Shown piece after piece: positions 9,501 to 17,977 of a stretch of DNA of 64,000 nucleotides. This stretch comes from an uncultured Clostridia bacterium. GTDB lineage: Bacteria > Bacillota > Clostridia > Christensenellales > Borkfalkiaceae. Made by a program: the position numbers and the translations under genes. The stretch's first letter is position 1; each line of letters opens with the position of its first letter. The stretch lies in the NCBI GenBank assembly GCA_944338165.1, contig CALVLN010000003.1, forward strand, positions 124,001 to 188,000, written 5' to 3'. The notes below the pieces were generated by a model. It saw nothing but the letters and a program-made list of their open reading frames with translations. It did no database searches and was not told the DNA's origin.

Positions 9501-12500
9501 TGCCCGCCTCGCGCGTGATGGAAAGCAGTTCCTCCATCGTATCGCTGCCGTACAGGCCGAGGCCTCCCGTCACGTTGGCGGAAAGTTTGGCGTCCGCGTC
9601 ACCGTAGATGCTCGAAGCGTCGCTGACGAGCACGGTGATCGCCCGCGCCGTCACCTGATAATTGCCCGCCTCATACGCTACCTCGTAGAAAGCGCTCTTT
9701 GCAAGGTCGGTCGCGAGCGTAACGGGATAATTCCCCACGCCCGAGCCGACGGTGACCGCGCAGGTCACGCGCGCGACCTCATTCAGAGAATCGCCCGCAA
9801 CGAGCTTAAACCCTTCCGCAAGCTGATAAGTAAGTTCCTCGAGAGGCTCGCCGTAGACGCTTGCAGCGTCCCCGATGACGACTGTAATTTCTTTTCTTGC
9901 AATGTTCTGCGCCGTCGCGGTCAGGGAATAGGAGATCTCCCCATAGCTTCCCGTATACGTCGCGACAGCGTCGATCCTGCCGCCCTCATACGTAAACTCG
10001 CCGAGCGCCGCCGTTGCCGAACCCGTGCTGCCGTCCACAAAGGTCACGCTGACGTCAACGTCCGCGTCGCCGTAGGTCGCCGAGCCCGTCACCGCAATGC
10101 TCGCGGCGATCTCCTTCGCAAACGCGGCGGAAAGCTCCCGCTCTACAAATGCAAGTTCTTCCGAGGAGCGCTCGAAGCAGATCTCCTCATACAGCTCCCA
10201 AACCGCCTGCGCGTGCGCGACAAGCGTCTCGCCGCTCTGCGTTTGCAATTCGGCAAACATCGCGTCGTATTCGGCAAACTCCTGCGTGCGCACATACACG
10301 GTCGCAGGCAGGGGCGAAACCAGCTTTTCCGAGGTAAGCTGCGCCGTAAAGACGTATTTGTCCGCCTGCATGGCGATGGTAAGCGCCACCTGTTCCGCGT
10401 CGCTGCCGTAGTAGGATACGAGCGCGTTGAGGACAAATTCCTGCGTCACATCGCCGTTCGCGTCATAGATCCGCGTATAGACGTTCTTCTCCGCGTCAAG
10501 TTCCACGCCGGAAACGACCTTTGTAAGCACCACCGCCTCGCTTCCCGTCACGTCGAACGCCTGCGTATGCGCGGCGGCCGCCGTTTCAAATGCGGGCGTA
10601 TAGTAGGAAAGCACGCTCGTCGCCGCATCCAGCTGCGCCGTAAAGCTGCCGTTCGCGTCCGTTTCGTACCGCACGCCGTTGAGCTCGACCACCACGCCGC
10701 TCTTGTCTGCGCCCGTATCCACGGTGACGTTGACGAACGGCGTGCCGTCCGCGCCGACTTCTGCAAAGAAGCCCGTCATCGCCTGGTCGATCTGCGTGGT
10801 GACGTTCGTCTGCTCCTTGGACGAGCCCGAGCTGCCCTCCCACCGGGAGAGCATGGTATAGCTTTTGAGGGTGAAGCCTTCCGCCGCATAGGCGCGGTAC
10901 GTCTTGCCCGCCTCAAGCGGCATAAGCCCCGCCCCGCGGGTGAGCCCGCAGACGCGCGCGGAGAGTGCAAACGTCGCCCTGTCGTCCGTATACGCGCCCT
11001 CGCTGCCGATGGAGATCTCTTTTTCAAGGGTGACGTTTGTGCCGACGGCGATCTCGCCGCCCGCCTGCGTCGCCTGCGCGATGCCAACGAAGGTCGCGCC
11101 GTCGGAAATATTCAGCGTGCCGTTGACGATGAGCATGCCCGACTGCGCAAAGCCGTATGTTTTAAGTTCTGCGGACGTCGGGTATTTCTGCCCGCTCTTT
11201 GCCGCCTGATCCAGCCCGTCGTACACCTGCAGCTCGCCGAAGACGTTCAGCGTTGCCCCTTCGCCCACGGTGAACACCGCCCCGGGCAGAACGGCATAGG
11301 AGCGGTCCGCCGCGATGTTCGCGGCCGCGCCCGCCTCCAGCGTGACGTTGTAGGTATACGGCATCGCCAGCGTCATATCGTAGGAGCCGTAAACATAGAG
11401 CGAGAATTCGCCGAAGGTGATCTCCCCGAAGACGCGGATGCTCGTCACGCCGCTGTCGCCGAGGTGAGATTTGTTATTGCCGCGGTCGACGTCTACCGTC
11501 TTTTCCCCGTCGTACGTAAGTTCCAGCTTCGCCCCCTTGTGCATCCAGATGAGGCTGCCCTCGCCGCCTTCCGTCTTGTTTGCGATGCTGTCGACGAGCA
11601 CCACGTCCTGCGTGGTGACGCTGCCCCAGAAGAAGAGCGACGTAGAGCCCACCACCTTGCCGCCGTAGAGCACCGTCTGCGGCACTTCAACGTTTACCGT
11701 AGCGTATTGCGTGAACGGGAAGTGCCCATTCTCGTAATGGTCGAGCGTGTTGCTGCCGCCCGAATAGTTGTTGACCATAAACGGCTGTTTGAGCGTGCCG
11801 CCCGCGTTCACGGTAAGGCTGCCCGCGCCCGTCACGCGGCCGCGCACGTCCGCCGTGCCGTTGATGACGAGGCTGCCGTCAAGCGTCAGCTGCGCATATG
11901 CGCCCGCCGTGCGCCCCTGGTTGCCCTGATCGCTGTGGCCGTAGTGCTGCACCGCGCCCACGACGAGCGTGCCGTTCACGGTCAGCGTCGCCCCTTCTGC
12001 AACGGTCAGCGTGCGGTAGGCCTCCCGCCCGTCCTTCCAGGGCAGGCGCGCGTTGAGCTGTGAGGTCTCGAACGAGTCGCCGTTTGCATACCCTTCCGCA
12101 TCCGTATCGGAAAACGGCAGGATAAGCGTCACGCCCTCCGGGATAGTCAGAGCCCCGGAGACGGTATCGTCCTTGAGCAGATACACGGTATCCCCGTGTT
12201 CGGCGGCGGCAAGCGCATCCGAAAGCGTCCCGTAAAATTCCCCGCCGATGCGCGCCGTATACGTTCCGTCCGGCTCGATGACCGCCGTGTACGTCCTGTT
12301 ATTTGTGACGACGACGTTGCACGTCTCTTCCAGCGTCACGAAGCGCTTGGAGCCGTCCTCCCGCGTCTCCACCCAGCCGTAGAAGCGGTAGCCTTCATCG
12401 ACGTTTGCCGTCAGCTGATAGCCGGTGCCGGCATAGACCTGCGCGCCCGCCGCGGGGAGTTCGGGGTCGGAAGTGATGCTGCCATGCCCTTCGGTGGAGA

Positions 12501-15500
12501 CATTCGCCTTGATGGTATACGTATCCCCTTCCACAAAGCGCACGTTGGCGATGGCGAATCTGTCCTCATACACCTCGCCGGCGTCGGACGAATTTTTGAC
12601 GTAGCCGATCCAGATCTCGTTGATACCGTTGCCGCCCAGGTTGTTCAGCACGGTGATCTGCGCGGTATGCCAGCCGACGTTGCCGCTTGCATACTGCGTC
12701 TGCTCCACGCCGTCTACCTCCGTCAGGTACACGCCGTTGTCCATCTCCGTCCCGAGGAAGCTCATATACGGGTTGTTTTCCAGCCCCTTTACAACAAAAA
12801 TTGAATTTGAGGTAAACGGCAGATATGCCACCCAAGAAGTATTTCCGTATTTTTCATAGACCGGGTTCGCATCCTTCGACCCGCCGAGATCCAGACGCGC
12901 ATAGTCGTTGTTGATGCCGAAGAGTGCAACGTCCTGCCCCGCCTCGCTGCTGATGTAATAATCGAACAGGAACACGCCGCTGCCTTCCACGGTAAATTTG
13001 AGGTAGGAAGCGGAACTGTTTACCCCCTTGTTGGTGGAGACGTACGCCGCGCGGTCCTCCGTGGAGAGATCGACGCTGTACTCAAACGGATAGACGGAAT
13101 TGTTTTCCACCCCCGTGATGGGCAGCGCGTCTTCCGCCTCGGTAAACAGGTTTTCTTCCATGTTGAGTTCGTATACAAGGAAGAAGGTGTAATCGAGCGG
13201 AGCATAGCCTTCCTGCGTGTAGCGGATGGTGACCTGCATATCCTCGTGCACGCCGTTGAGGAGCCCGTAGTAGCGCCCCTGCTCCTCCTGCATGGTGAGC
13301 GATTGCTCCCCGTTGATGAGCACCGCGCACGCCTCCCCCTGCCCGAGGTAGGGCGCCGTGATGAGCAGCGTGTTGTCCGCAGGGTAGGCGTCGATGGCGT
13401 ACTCATAGAGAAGGACGGGGTTTTCCACCAGCACGATGCTGCCCTGCGTGAAGGTAAACTCGAAATCAGTCAGCTTCTCGTCCTCGATGAGGATCTTCTT
13501 CTCGAACACGAATTCAAACGAGGTATCTTCCGTGACGGTGAAAATGTCGCCGTTGCGCTCGACGAGGTCCCCGCCGTTCAGCTTGTAGCCGATATATTCG
13601 TACCCTTCCTTGGCGGCGACAAACGGCTGGATCCTGCTTCCCCACGCTACGTGGCCCGTTGCGAGCCCTGTCATGGCAAATTCATATAAATTGCAGACGG
13701 TACCCGCCTCGGCATCGCAATCGACGGTCAGATCGACCTGATCGGAGGATCCCCCCGCCCGAATGTTGCCGATCAATACCGTAAACTCATTTCCTGCATA
13801 AGTCTGCTTGTTGTAATAGGTGACCTGGACGACATGATCGCCGACGGAATCAAATTGATAATTCAAGACCCCTTCGCTGATGCCGGAAACGTTGAGTAGT
13901 TCCTTGGGCGTTCCCGCCGTAATGTCCGAAACGGCAAGATAAGCATAGTCCGCCAAAGTAGAAATAGATGTTTTATAATCCAGGATGAGTATATCGGCAG
14001 CGGAAAGATACAGCGTAAGGACGATGGTATTGTTCGAGCCGATTACGGTCGGCTTATTGTAACCCTTGAAGGTGCCGTCTGAAAGCGTCCAGCCGCTGCC
14101 ATCCAGGCTGCCGTTGTCAAGCGTGTAGGAGATGTTCTCCGCGCCGGGGTAAGGCTGCGCCTCCGCAGGGGCGGCAGCAAGCGTTGCACCCCCCCCCACG
14201 GAATTTGCCGCGGAAGGCTGCACGGCGGCCTGCATGCTTTGCGCGCTCGCAGCAGCATTGTTCACCGCAGGATCGGCAAATTCATAGAAAAGCGTCAGAT
14301 CGCATCCGCCATCCGTAACGCCCATGCCTGTATCATAATAAAATTCAATAAACAGATCTTCCCCGCGCAGCTTTTCCTCTCCGGCAAAATCGTACACGAC
14401 GGACTCATCGTTAAACTCACCTGCCATACTGGGATCACCGCCACATACACCGCCCGAAAACAATAAGCTATCCGTAATTTGCAGCGAAGCAAAATCACGA
14501 ACTGTTACAGAAAAATTAAATTGGAGCAAAGCCAATTCTTTTACATAAAACTCCAATACTGCGTCTTTACTATCCTCTCCGATTTGAAGAGAAAACGATT
14601 CTGTATTGCTGTCAAATACCCACTCTGTATCCCCTTGATTGCGATATACGATGCGGCTGTCCCCTTCATTGATACTATTCCACACGGAAAGCGTATACGA
14701 GCCCAACGTGCGCGTGGCCGTGCCCGAAGCAATGGTAACTTCCAGCGTTTCGGGGATGACAGTAAGCTCGGCGACGCCGGAAGCATCGGCAGCCTCCCCG
14801 TTTACGTACCCCGTGACGCCCGCGGGCAACCCTTCAAACCGCGCGCCGATAGTGCCTGCGGCGGATGTTACGGCGATCTCGCTTCCGTCCGTATACACGT
14901 ATTCGCCGGCGGAAGTCAGCGTGCCGCCGTCCAGAAGCAGCGTAAACTCGGGCGTGCCGGACAAAACTTCGTAATGTGCCGCCAACAGATCGCCCACGTA
15001 GATATCGATGACGATGTGTTTCAGCCCGTCGCCCGAAACGGGAACGGAAACGATGCGCTCATCCGCATTTGCATCGGCAACTTCCGCGCCGTTCACCGTA
15101 GCCTTGGCAGTCACGGGCACGTCAAACGCGATATCAACAGAGGTTACGGCATCGGCTACGTCAAGCACGCCGTGGTTTGCCCAGACATCGGCAAGCACGT
15201 CGTCCCCGTCCACCGTAAAGGTGGATTCAAACAATGTGCCTGCATATTCCTCTCCCGTATATCCGCGGCCGAGCAGGGGCTGATCTTCCAAAGCGTCAAA
15301 AATATCAAACCCTTTAGCGAGCACCGTATCCCTTGCCGTCTGGATCGTTTCCGCGATGTGCGGCGCAAGGCCGATGCGGGAAAGGTCGAATTCCCCCGCG
15401 GCATAGCCCGCCGTATTGTTCACCACGTTGGTATGGAAATTTTCTACGGAGACGTTTTCCCCGCCCCCGCAGACCACACCGCCGCGACTTGAAGTGTAAG

Positions 15501-16305
15501 GAGACGACAAATAAAAAGAATATGTATTGTAAGCGCTGCAATTTTTTACGACCGAGGCGTAGGCGTTGGAAAGATTTTCTCCGATAAAAGTACCGTGCCC
15601 ATACAGAGGGAGCGATGTATTAAAAGCATAAAACGCAGAGCCATTCACGGAAGAATCAACAAACTGAATAGCGCCGTTGCTCAGCCCGACAAAGAGGGAC
15701 AGAGCGGCAGGACTCTGATAATTTTCAAGGGGGAGAGCGCTGTCCTCCACATGGCAGTTGAGGATGCGCGTGCCGTCGGCATTGTTTGTGCCGAGCAGAA
15801 GGCCGATGCCTTTGCCGCTGACGAGCGACGTATCCACATCGACCGAAAAATTGTTCAGCGTGAGGTTGCGGACGGTGACGATCTCCTCAAAAGATGAAAA
15901 GAAGCCGACGTCCTGCGGCTGCGAAATGGTGAGCACTCCGTTGTAAACGGTATGGCCCTGCCCGTCGAACGTGCCCGCAAAGTTGGAGATGGGCTGCCAT
16001 TCGTGCCCGGCAAGGTTTACGTCCGTGGTAAGGGTTACGGTATATCCCTCAAAAGAAAAACCGCGGTTGGCAAGGTCAGCAAACCCCTTCAGCTCCGCCG
16101 CGGAATCTATGGTAAGCGTATTGGATGCAAGCGAGTAGAACCCCGCGTCGCTCGAGACGCCGTCCCACTCGTCGCCCAAGGAAACGGGCTCTTCGTCCTG
16201 CGCCGTTGCATACAGCGGAAGCCCGAGCGCAAGCGACGCGCCGAGCAGAACTGCCGCAAGGGAAAGAAGGACGGAAGTTGCAATTTTTTTGGCTTTGAGA
16301 GTCAT
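6529..16305 (-). CDS. Giant secreted surface protein with MBG-type repeats
   Basis: A 3,258-aa protein. Layout by approximate residue: signal peptide 1-36; GLUG-like beta-helix with the text GTFDGQGHTVYNG at 70-330; Ig-like and carbohydrate-binding-like segments to about 1270; a divergent InlB-type repeat (GYRFYGW) near 1276-1320; a beta-solenoid 1350-1740; a helical FIVAR-like piece near 2000-2065; at least six MBG-type repeats with S-x-x-YG-D/E signatures from 2070 to 2970; a second helical piece; and a C-terminal membrane segment ending VRKFVL. There is no LPXTG motif. The start at 16305 follows a G-rich ribosome binding site; an ATG 24 nt upstream would place the G run inside the gene. 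The domains are typical of adhesins or structural surface proteins in gut Clostridia. Ligand unknown. Confidence 0.85.
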   Translation of the reverse strand: MTLKAKKIATSVLLSLAAVLLGASLALGLPLYATAQDEEPVSLGDEWDGVSSDAGFYSLASNTLTIDSAAELKGFADLANRGFSFEGYTVTLTTDVNLAGHEWQPISNFAGTFDGQGHTVYNGVLTISQPQDVGFFSSFEEIVTVRNLTLNNFSVDVDTSLVSGKGIGLLLGTNNADGTRILNCHVEDSALPLENYQSPAALSLFVGLSNGAIQFVDSSVNGSAFYAFNTSLPLYGHGTFIGENLSNAYASVVKNCSAYNTYSFYLSSPYTSSRGGVVCGGGENVSVENFHTNVVNNTAGYAAGEFDLSRIGLAPHIAETIQTARDTVLAKGFDIFDALEDQPLLGRGYTGEEYAGTLFESTFTVDGDDVLADVWANHGVLDVADAVTSVDIAFDVPVTAKATVNGAEVADANADERIVSVPVSGDGLKHIVIDIYVGDLLAAHYEVLSGTPEFTLLLDGGTLTSAGEYVYTDGSEIAVTSAAGTIGARFEGLPAGVTGYVNGEAADASGVAELTVIPETLEVTIASGTATRTLGSYTLSVWNSINEGDSRIVYRNQGDTEWVFDSNTESFSLQIGEDSKDAVLEFYVKELALLQFNFSVTVRDFASLQITDSLLFSGGVCGGDPSMAGEFNDESVVYDFAGEEKLRGEDLFIEFYYDTGMGVTDGGCDLTLFYEFADPAVNNAAASAQSMQAAVQPSAANSVGGGATLAAAPAEAQPYPGAENISYTLDNGSLDGSGWTLSDGTFKGYNKPTVIGSNNTIVLTLYLSAADILILDYKTSISTLADYAYLAVSDITAGTPKELLNVSGISEGVLNYQFDSVGDHVVQVTYYNKQTYAGNEFTVLIGNIRAGGSSDQVDLTVDCDAEAGTVCNLYEFAMTGLATGHVAWGSRIQPFVAAKEGYEYIGYKLNGGDLVERNGDIFTVTEDTSFEFVFEKKILIEDEKLTDFEFTFTQGSIVLVENPVLLYEYAIDAYPADNTLLITAPYLGQGEACAVLINGEQSLTMQEEQGRYYGLLNGVHEDMQVTIRYTQEGYAPLDYTFFLVYELNMEENLFTEAEDALPITGVENNSVYPFEYSVDLSTEDRAAYVSTNKGVNSSASYLKFTVEGSGVFLFDYYISSEAGQDVALFGINNDYARLDLGGSKDANPVYEKYGNTSWVAYLPFTSNSIFVVKGLENNPYMSFLGTEMDNGVYLTEVDGVEQTQYASGNVGWHTAQITVLNNLGGNGINEIWIGYVKNSSDAGEVYEDRFAIANVRFVEGDTYTIKANVSTEGHGSITSDPELPAAGAQVYAGTGYQLTANVDEGYRFYGWVETREDGSKRFVTLEETCNVVVTNNRTYTAVIEPDGTYTARIGGEFYGTLSDALAAAEHGDTVYLLKDDTVSGALTIPEGVTLILPFSDTDAEGYANGDSFETSQLNARLPWKDGREAYRTLTVAEGATLTVNGTLVVGAVQHYGHSDQGNQGRTAGAYAQLTLDGSLVINGTADVRGRVTGAGSLTVNAGGTLKQPFMVNNYSGGSNTLDHYENGHFPFTQYATVNVEVPQTVLYGGKVVGSTSLFFWGSVTTQDVVLVDSIANKTEGGEGSLIWMHKGAKLELTYDGEKTVDVDRGNNKSHLGDSGVTSIRVFGEITFGEFSLYVYGSYDMTLAMPYTYNVTLEAGAAANIAADRSYAVLPGAVFTVGEGATLNVFGELQVYDGLDQAAKSGQKYPTSAELKTYGFAQSGMLIVNGTLNISDGATFVGIAQATQAGGEIAVGTNVTLEKEISIGSEGAYTDDRATFALSARVCGLTRGAGLMPLEAGKTYRAYAAEGFTLKSYTMLSRWEGSSGSSKEQTNVTTQIDQAMTGFFAEVGADGTPFVNVTVDTGADKSGVVVELNGVRYETDANGSFTAQLDAATSVLSYYTPAFETAAAAHTQAFDVTGSEAVVLTKVVSGVELDAEKNVYTRIYDANGDVTQEFVLNALVSYYGSDAEQVALTIAMQADKYVFTAQLTSEKLVSPLPATVYVRTQEFAEYDAMFAELQTQSGETLVAHAQAVWELYEEICFERSSEELAFVERELSAAFAKEIAASIAVTGSATYGDADVDVSVTFVDGSTGSATAALGEFTYEGGRIDAVATYTGSYGEISYSLTATAQNIARKEITVVIGDAASVYGEPLEELTYQLAEGFKLVAGDSLNEVARVTCAVTVGSGVGNYPVTLATDLAKSAFYEVAYEAGNYQVTARAITVLVSDASSIYGDADAKLSANVTGGLGLYGSDTMEELLSITREAGTDVGSYKITATAVNKNYSITILYTNTNGGYSEYTVSPRGVWSEVGEHGAEMLSRLNAEGARLYLTAEWTNAPGLETDEYFIVTRTDDVDGERIATVSADGAIVFADGAWFEAGTYYVFALSGNKNLTVTAKSAALEVVEDDEFYRYELTFSRENNSQYDGEAVSVTAQVTVMETGEALTEDEFTVTISRGGEPVEEILKAGAYTVTVQVTDSTFVYSESFTVARKAVSVSWNATQFTYNGQVQSPVPTLVGGVQGDNVRAELTQTAASVNAGDYSATARLAGEDAANYTLTGATTEYSIAARAITVTVQAASSVYGEDLAALAAKVTSGEVLAVDGVVYELSVNAAKGSPVGAYDVAGKALDDNYLVTFEGGEGAYTITARPVTVTIETQSSVYGDSLSGLTYRLTEGTLYGSDSLGVQLSKEAGGSVGTYDIAGAWENTNYAVTFEGGTDAYTITARPVTVTIDNQSSVYGDKLEELTARLTAGTYAPGEGYADLGVQLTKEEGVNAGTYAITGVSANPNYKVTFTNGEYEIVSRKVTVSVADVNAVYGDAERALSMALAEGSALGYQDTLNDLLTLTREAGTDAGVYKITAHLTDNENYTVTIVYTQAADACSLYTIARREITVTAGSAQSDTKTTWEALNGMLSYTVTEGSIAEGDDLGIVLTVYVGDVALTAENYTAYIMGGTHVIRASYNGDENYSVIFVDGTLTVTKPRITIDIEREQTFVYSGEALAVFDWRTDIKGYLANATDGTFRAVYYRIEGDTRTQVERIVDAGSYCMVVEIVHPSYEYAEEFTTEESRTFFITVQKQDLSDRIVFLGDRMEGDYVVYRPGLSFLPSVEGMQVTMETQITLDGEAVTQISGPGTYLITATVNDPNYGGTAVLELKVVSNAAGLFSSLSSILAEYEAGETSGAEAFGEIRAILSAMSEGERMQDTEGVIAACEAAYAEYLAAVAEDFEAANDSAALIGLSATLTAAAAAAYVLVRKFVL
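8111..8379 (-). repeat. Near-identical direct DNA repeats inside the MBG-repeat region
   Basis: Positions 8111-8148 and 8342-8379 are identical over 38 bp, offset by 231 bp (77 codons, in frame). A second shared stretch of about 20 bp lies just before each. They encode the start of two consecutive MBG-type units. Recombination between them would remove or add one 77-residue unit without breaking the frame. Confidence 0.85.
14189..14197 (-). repeat. G9 homopolymer tract inside the giant surface-protein gene
   Basis: Nine consecutive C on the plus strand, G9 in the coding strand, encode three glycines at about residue 703-706 of the giant protein. A gain or loss of one base would truncate the protein before its beta-solenoid and MBG repeats. 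Homopolymer G tracts of this length are classical contingency-locus sites. Here the frame is open, which is the ON state. Confidence 0.9.
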
Positions 16306-16311
16306 ATAATA

Positions 16312-16320
16312 CCCCCCCCC
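16312..16320 (-). repeat. G9 tract overlapping the ribosome binding site of the giant gene
   Basis: Nine consecutive C on the plus strand (G9 in the mRNA) lie 6 nt before the preferred ATG at 16305 and 6 nt after an in-frame upstream ATG at 16329. The tract is the only G-rich element available as a ribosome binding site. A length change would alter Shine-Dalgarno spacing and would put the upstream ATG out of frame. Confidence 0.85.
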
Positions 16321-16378
16321 AGTAAACATTTATTCATATCAGGTGCATATTTATGCAAGCCCTGCATGCATTGACGGC

Positions 16379-16514
16379 GCGGACATGGTATGCCGAAACG
16401 TTGCCGCAGACATGGTGCCCTTTGCCTTCTGCGCCGCACACGTGACGCAGAAGGCGATTTTGCGGACATGGTTGCCATATTCGCCGCCCATGCATGGGCA
16501 TTTGCGGACATGGT
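16379..16514. repeat. Four dispersed copies of an 11-bp motif in the operon leader
   Basis: The plus-strand motif GCGGACATGGT occurs at 16379-16389, 16462-16472 and 16504-16514, with a one-base variant (GCAGACATGGT) at 16406-16416. Spacings are 27, 56 and 42 bp. All copies have the same orientation and all lie within the predicted transcribed leader. Confidence 0.85.
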
Positions 16515-16601
16515 ACGGCGGAATTTGTCGCCGCCCCGCCCGCCTGCGCCCGACGCGCCGCAAACGGTTTGCAAATGCTGCCCTATGATGAATATACTTT
16601 T

Positions 16602-16630
16602 ATTATACTTCATCTTTCGGCATTCGTCAA
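16602..16630 (-). promoter_or_regulatory. SigA-type promoter of the surface-protein/ABC operon
   Basis: On the minus strand, TTGACG (16625-16630) and TATAAT (16602-16607) are separated by exactly 17 bp. This is the only strong promoter I see for the five genes that follow, since the gaps between them are 34 bp or less. Confidence 0.85.
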
Positions 16631-16799
16631 TAGAATCTTTCAATTTTTTACGCCCTTCGGCATAATTTTTTTGCGGGGCGCGAAAACCGTGCCCGTTTTT
16701 GCCGATTTTGCCCCTTTTTGCGCCTTTTTTGCCTTTGGTCACCCGCGCCGGTACGCATCATGCACCTTTCCCCTTTCAGCTCGCCTTCCGTTCAAACAC

Positions 16800-16830
16800 G
16801 AAAAAAAGGAACGGACTTGTGTCCGTTCCT
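16800..16830 (-). terminator. Terminator of tRNA-Ser
   Basis: A perfect 10-bp stem (16807-16816 with 16821-16830) with a 4-nt loop, followed on the minus strand by a run of T. It starts 6 bp beyond the CCA end of the tRNA. Confidence 0.9.
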
Positions 16831-16835
16831 TTCTG

Positions 16836-16925
16836 TGGCGCAGAGAAAGAGATTTGAACTCTTGGATACATTCCTGCATCACACGATTTCGAATCGTGCG
16901 CGTTCGACCGCTCCGCCATCTCTGC
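16836..16925 (-). tRNA. tRNA-Ser (anticodon CGA)
   Basis: The acceptor stem GCAGAGA pairs with TCTCTGC, followed by discriminator G and an encoded CCA. The anticodon loop UUCGAAA gives anticodon CGA, reading UCG. A long variable arm is present, as expected for a class II serine tRNA. Confidence 0.95.
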
Positions 16926-16935
16926 AAGCTGTTAT

Positions 16936-16964
16936 ATTGTACCTTGTTTTTCACAAAAAAGCAA
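16936..16964 (-). promoter_or_regulatory. Promoter of tRNA-Ser
   Basis: On the minus strand TTGCTT (16959-16964), 17 bp, then TACAAT (16936-16941), ending 10 bp before the mature tRNA. Confidence 0.65.
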
Positions 16965-17058
16965 GTTTTTTTGCCCGCTTTTGCAAAAAAACTTTTCTTT
17001 CCGCGCGCAAATATGCTATACTGTACCCGGCGGGGCGCTGCGCCCTGCGGAGGTCGCT

Positions 17059-17850
17059 ATGCTCTATTCGCTCATCACAGGCGCCTGCGGGTATCTCGGC
17101 GGCGCGTTTGCCTTTGAACTCGCCGCGCGCGGCGAGCCGCTCTACCTCACGGGGCGGAGCGAGGAACGGCTGCTTGCCCGCGCCGCGCAGATCAGGGAGC
17201 GCTTTCCCGCGGCGTGCGTGCGCTGCTTCCCCTGCGACCTTGCGGACGGGGCATCCCGCAAGGCGTTCTTTGCCCACTGCGAGGGGGAAGGCGTGCGCTT
17301 TTGCAGGCTGGTGTACGCGGCGGGCGCGGACGTTCAGAAAGCCTTCTCCCGCTACACGGAGGAAAAGCTCGCCTTTCAGGCGCGGGTGAATTTTGAGGGC
17401 GCGGTCTCCTTTGCGCGGTTCTTTCTCTCCCGCGCGGAGCTCGACGGCACGGCGGAACTGCTCGCCGTGGGGAGCGTTTCCTCCCTCGTGCCCATGCCCT
17501 ACTTCGCCCTGTACAGCGCCACCAAAAAGGCGCTGGAGCAGTTCTTTTCCGCCCTGCGCACGGAGCTTACAGGCAAAGCCAAAGTGTGCTGCGTGCGCCC
17601 CGGCGCCATCCCCACCCGCGACGACGTGAAGGAATATATCCGCGCCCAGGGGCTTTGGGGCAGGCTTGCCGCCCTCCCGCCCGAGACGGTCGTAAAGCGC
17701 GCGCTCGCCGCCGTACGCAAAAACAAACGCGCACCCGTCATCGGACTTTGGAACAAGCTCATGCACGCCGCCACGGCGCTTCTGCCGCTTTCCCTCAAGA
17801 TGCGGTTTATCGCCGCGCGCTGGAGCAAAACGCAAAAGGACGCCTTTTGA
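17059..17850 (+). CDS. SDR-family NAD(P)-dependent oxidoreductase
   Basis: A 263-aa short-chain dehydrogenase. The Rossmann glycine motif TGACGYLGG is at residues 8-16, an acidic CDLAD segment follows beta-4, and the catalytic set appears as a Ser in VGSVSS and YSATK (Tyr-x-x-x-Lys). The C-terminus is basic and slightly hydrophobic (KMRFIAARWSKTQK), as in SDRs that associate with membranes. The start at 17059 has GGAGG 5 nt upstream; earlier in-frame codons have none. It stands alone between tRNA-Ser and tpiA. The substrate cannot be told from sequence. Confidence 0.88.
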   Translation: MLYSLITGACGYLGGAFAFELAARGEPLYLTGRSEERLLARAAQIRERFPAACVRCFPCDLADGASRKAFFAHCEGEGVRFCRLVYAAGADVQKAFSRYTEEKLAFQARVNFEGAVSFARFFLSRAELDGTAELLAVGSVSSLVPMPYFALYSATKKALEQFFSALRTELTGKAKVCCVRPGAIPTRDDVKEYIRAQGLWGRLAALPPETVVKRALAAVRKNKRAPVIGLWNKLMHAATALLPLSLKMRFIAARWSKTQKDAF

Positions 17851-17899
17851 CCGCGCGCCCTTTTTTTGCGCCGAATTTGCAAAATCTTGCATGCGAGCC

Positions 17900-17928
17900 T
17901 TGCCTTTCTTCTCCCGATGTGGTATAAT
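17900..17928 (+). promoter_or_regulatory. Promoter of tpiA-gpmI
   Basis: TTGCCT (17900-17905), 17 bp, TATAAT (17923-17928), about 50 bp before the tpiA start. Confidence 0.85.
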
Positions 17929-17977
17929 ATCTTATGGTAATAAAAGCGTGATCATACGCGGTTTCAGGAGTAATGTT

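Larger units (their letters stand above)
16306..16630 (-). other. Long structured leader of the giant surface-protein operon
   Basis: There is no believable gene between the giant gene and tRNA-Ser (about 530 bp). From the predicted start site near 16595 to the ATG at 16305 the leader is about 290 nt. It contains four copies of the motif ACCATGTCCGC or a one-base variant on the minus strand, a 9-bp inverted repeat (16425-16433 with 16446-16454), a 14-bp perfect palindrome (16486-16499) and an 8-bp palindrome (16363-16370). It matches no riboswitch class that I recognise. From 16631 to 16799 I see nothing beyond AT-rich spacer. Confidence 0.6.

Noticed and set aside
7078..12063. A 1,661-codon open frame on the plus strand, antisense to the giant surface protein gene
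   Set aside because: Its product is Arg/His/Asp-rich with no domain, signal or repeat logic, and it lies wholly inside the well-supported minus-strand gene. Long antisense frames arise from the codon bias of GC-rich repetitive genes.
16302..16742. A 146-codon minus-strand frame upstream of the giant gene
   Set aside because: It spans the operon promoter and the repeated leader motif, and its composition is that of non-coding DNA.
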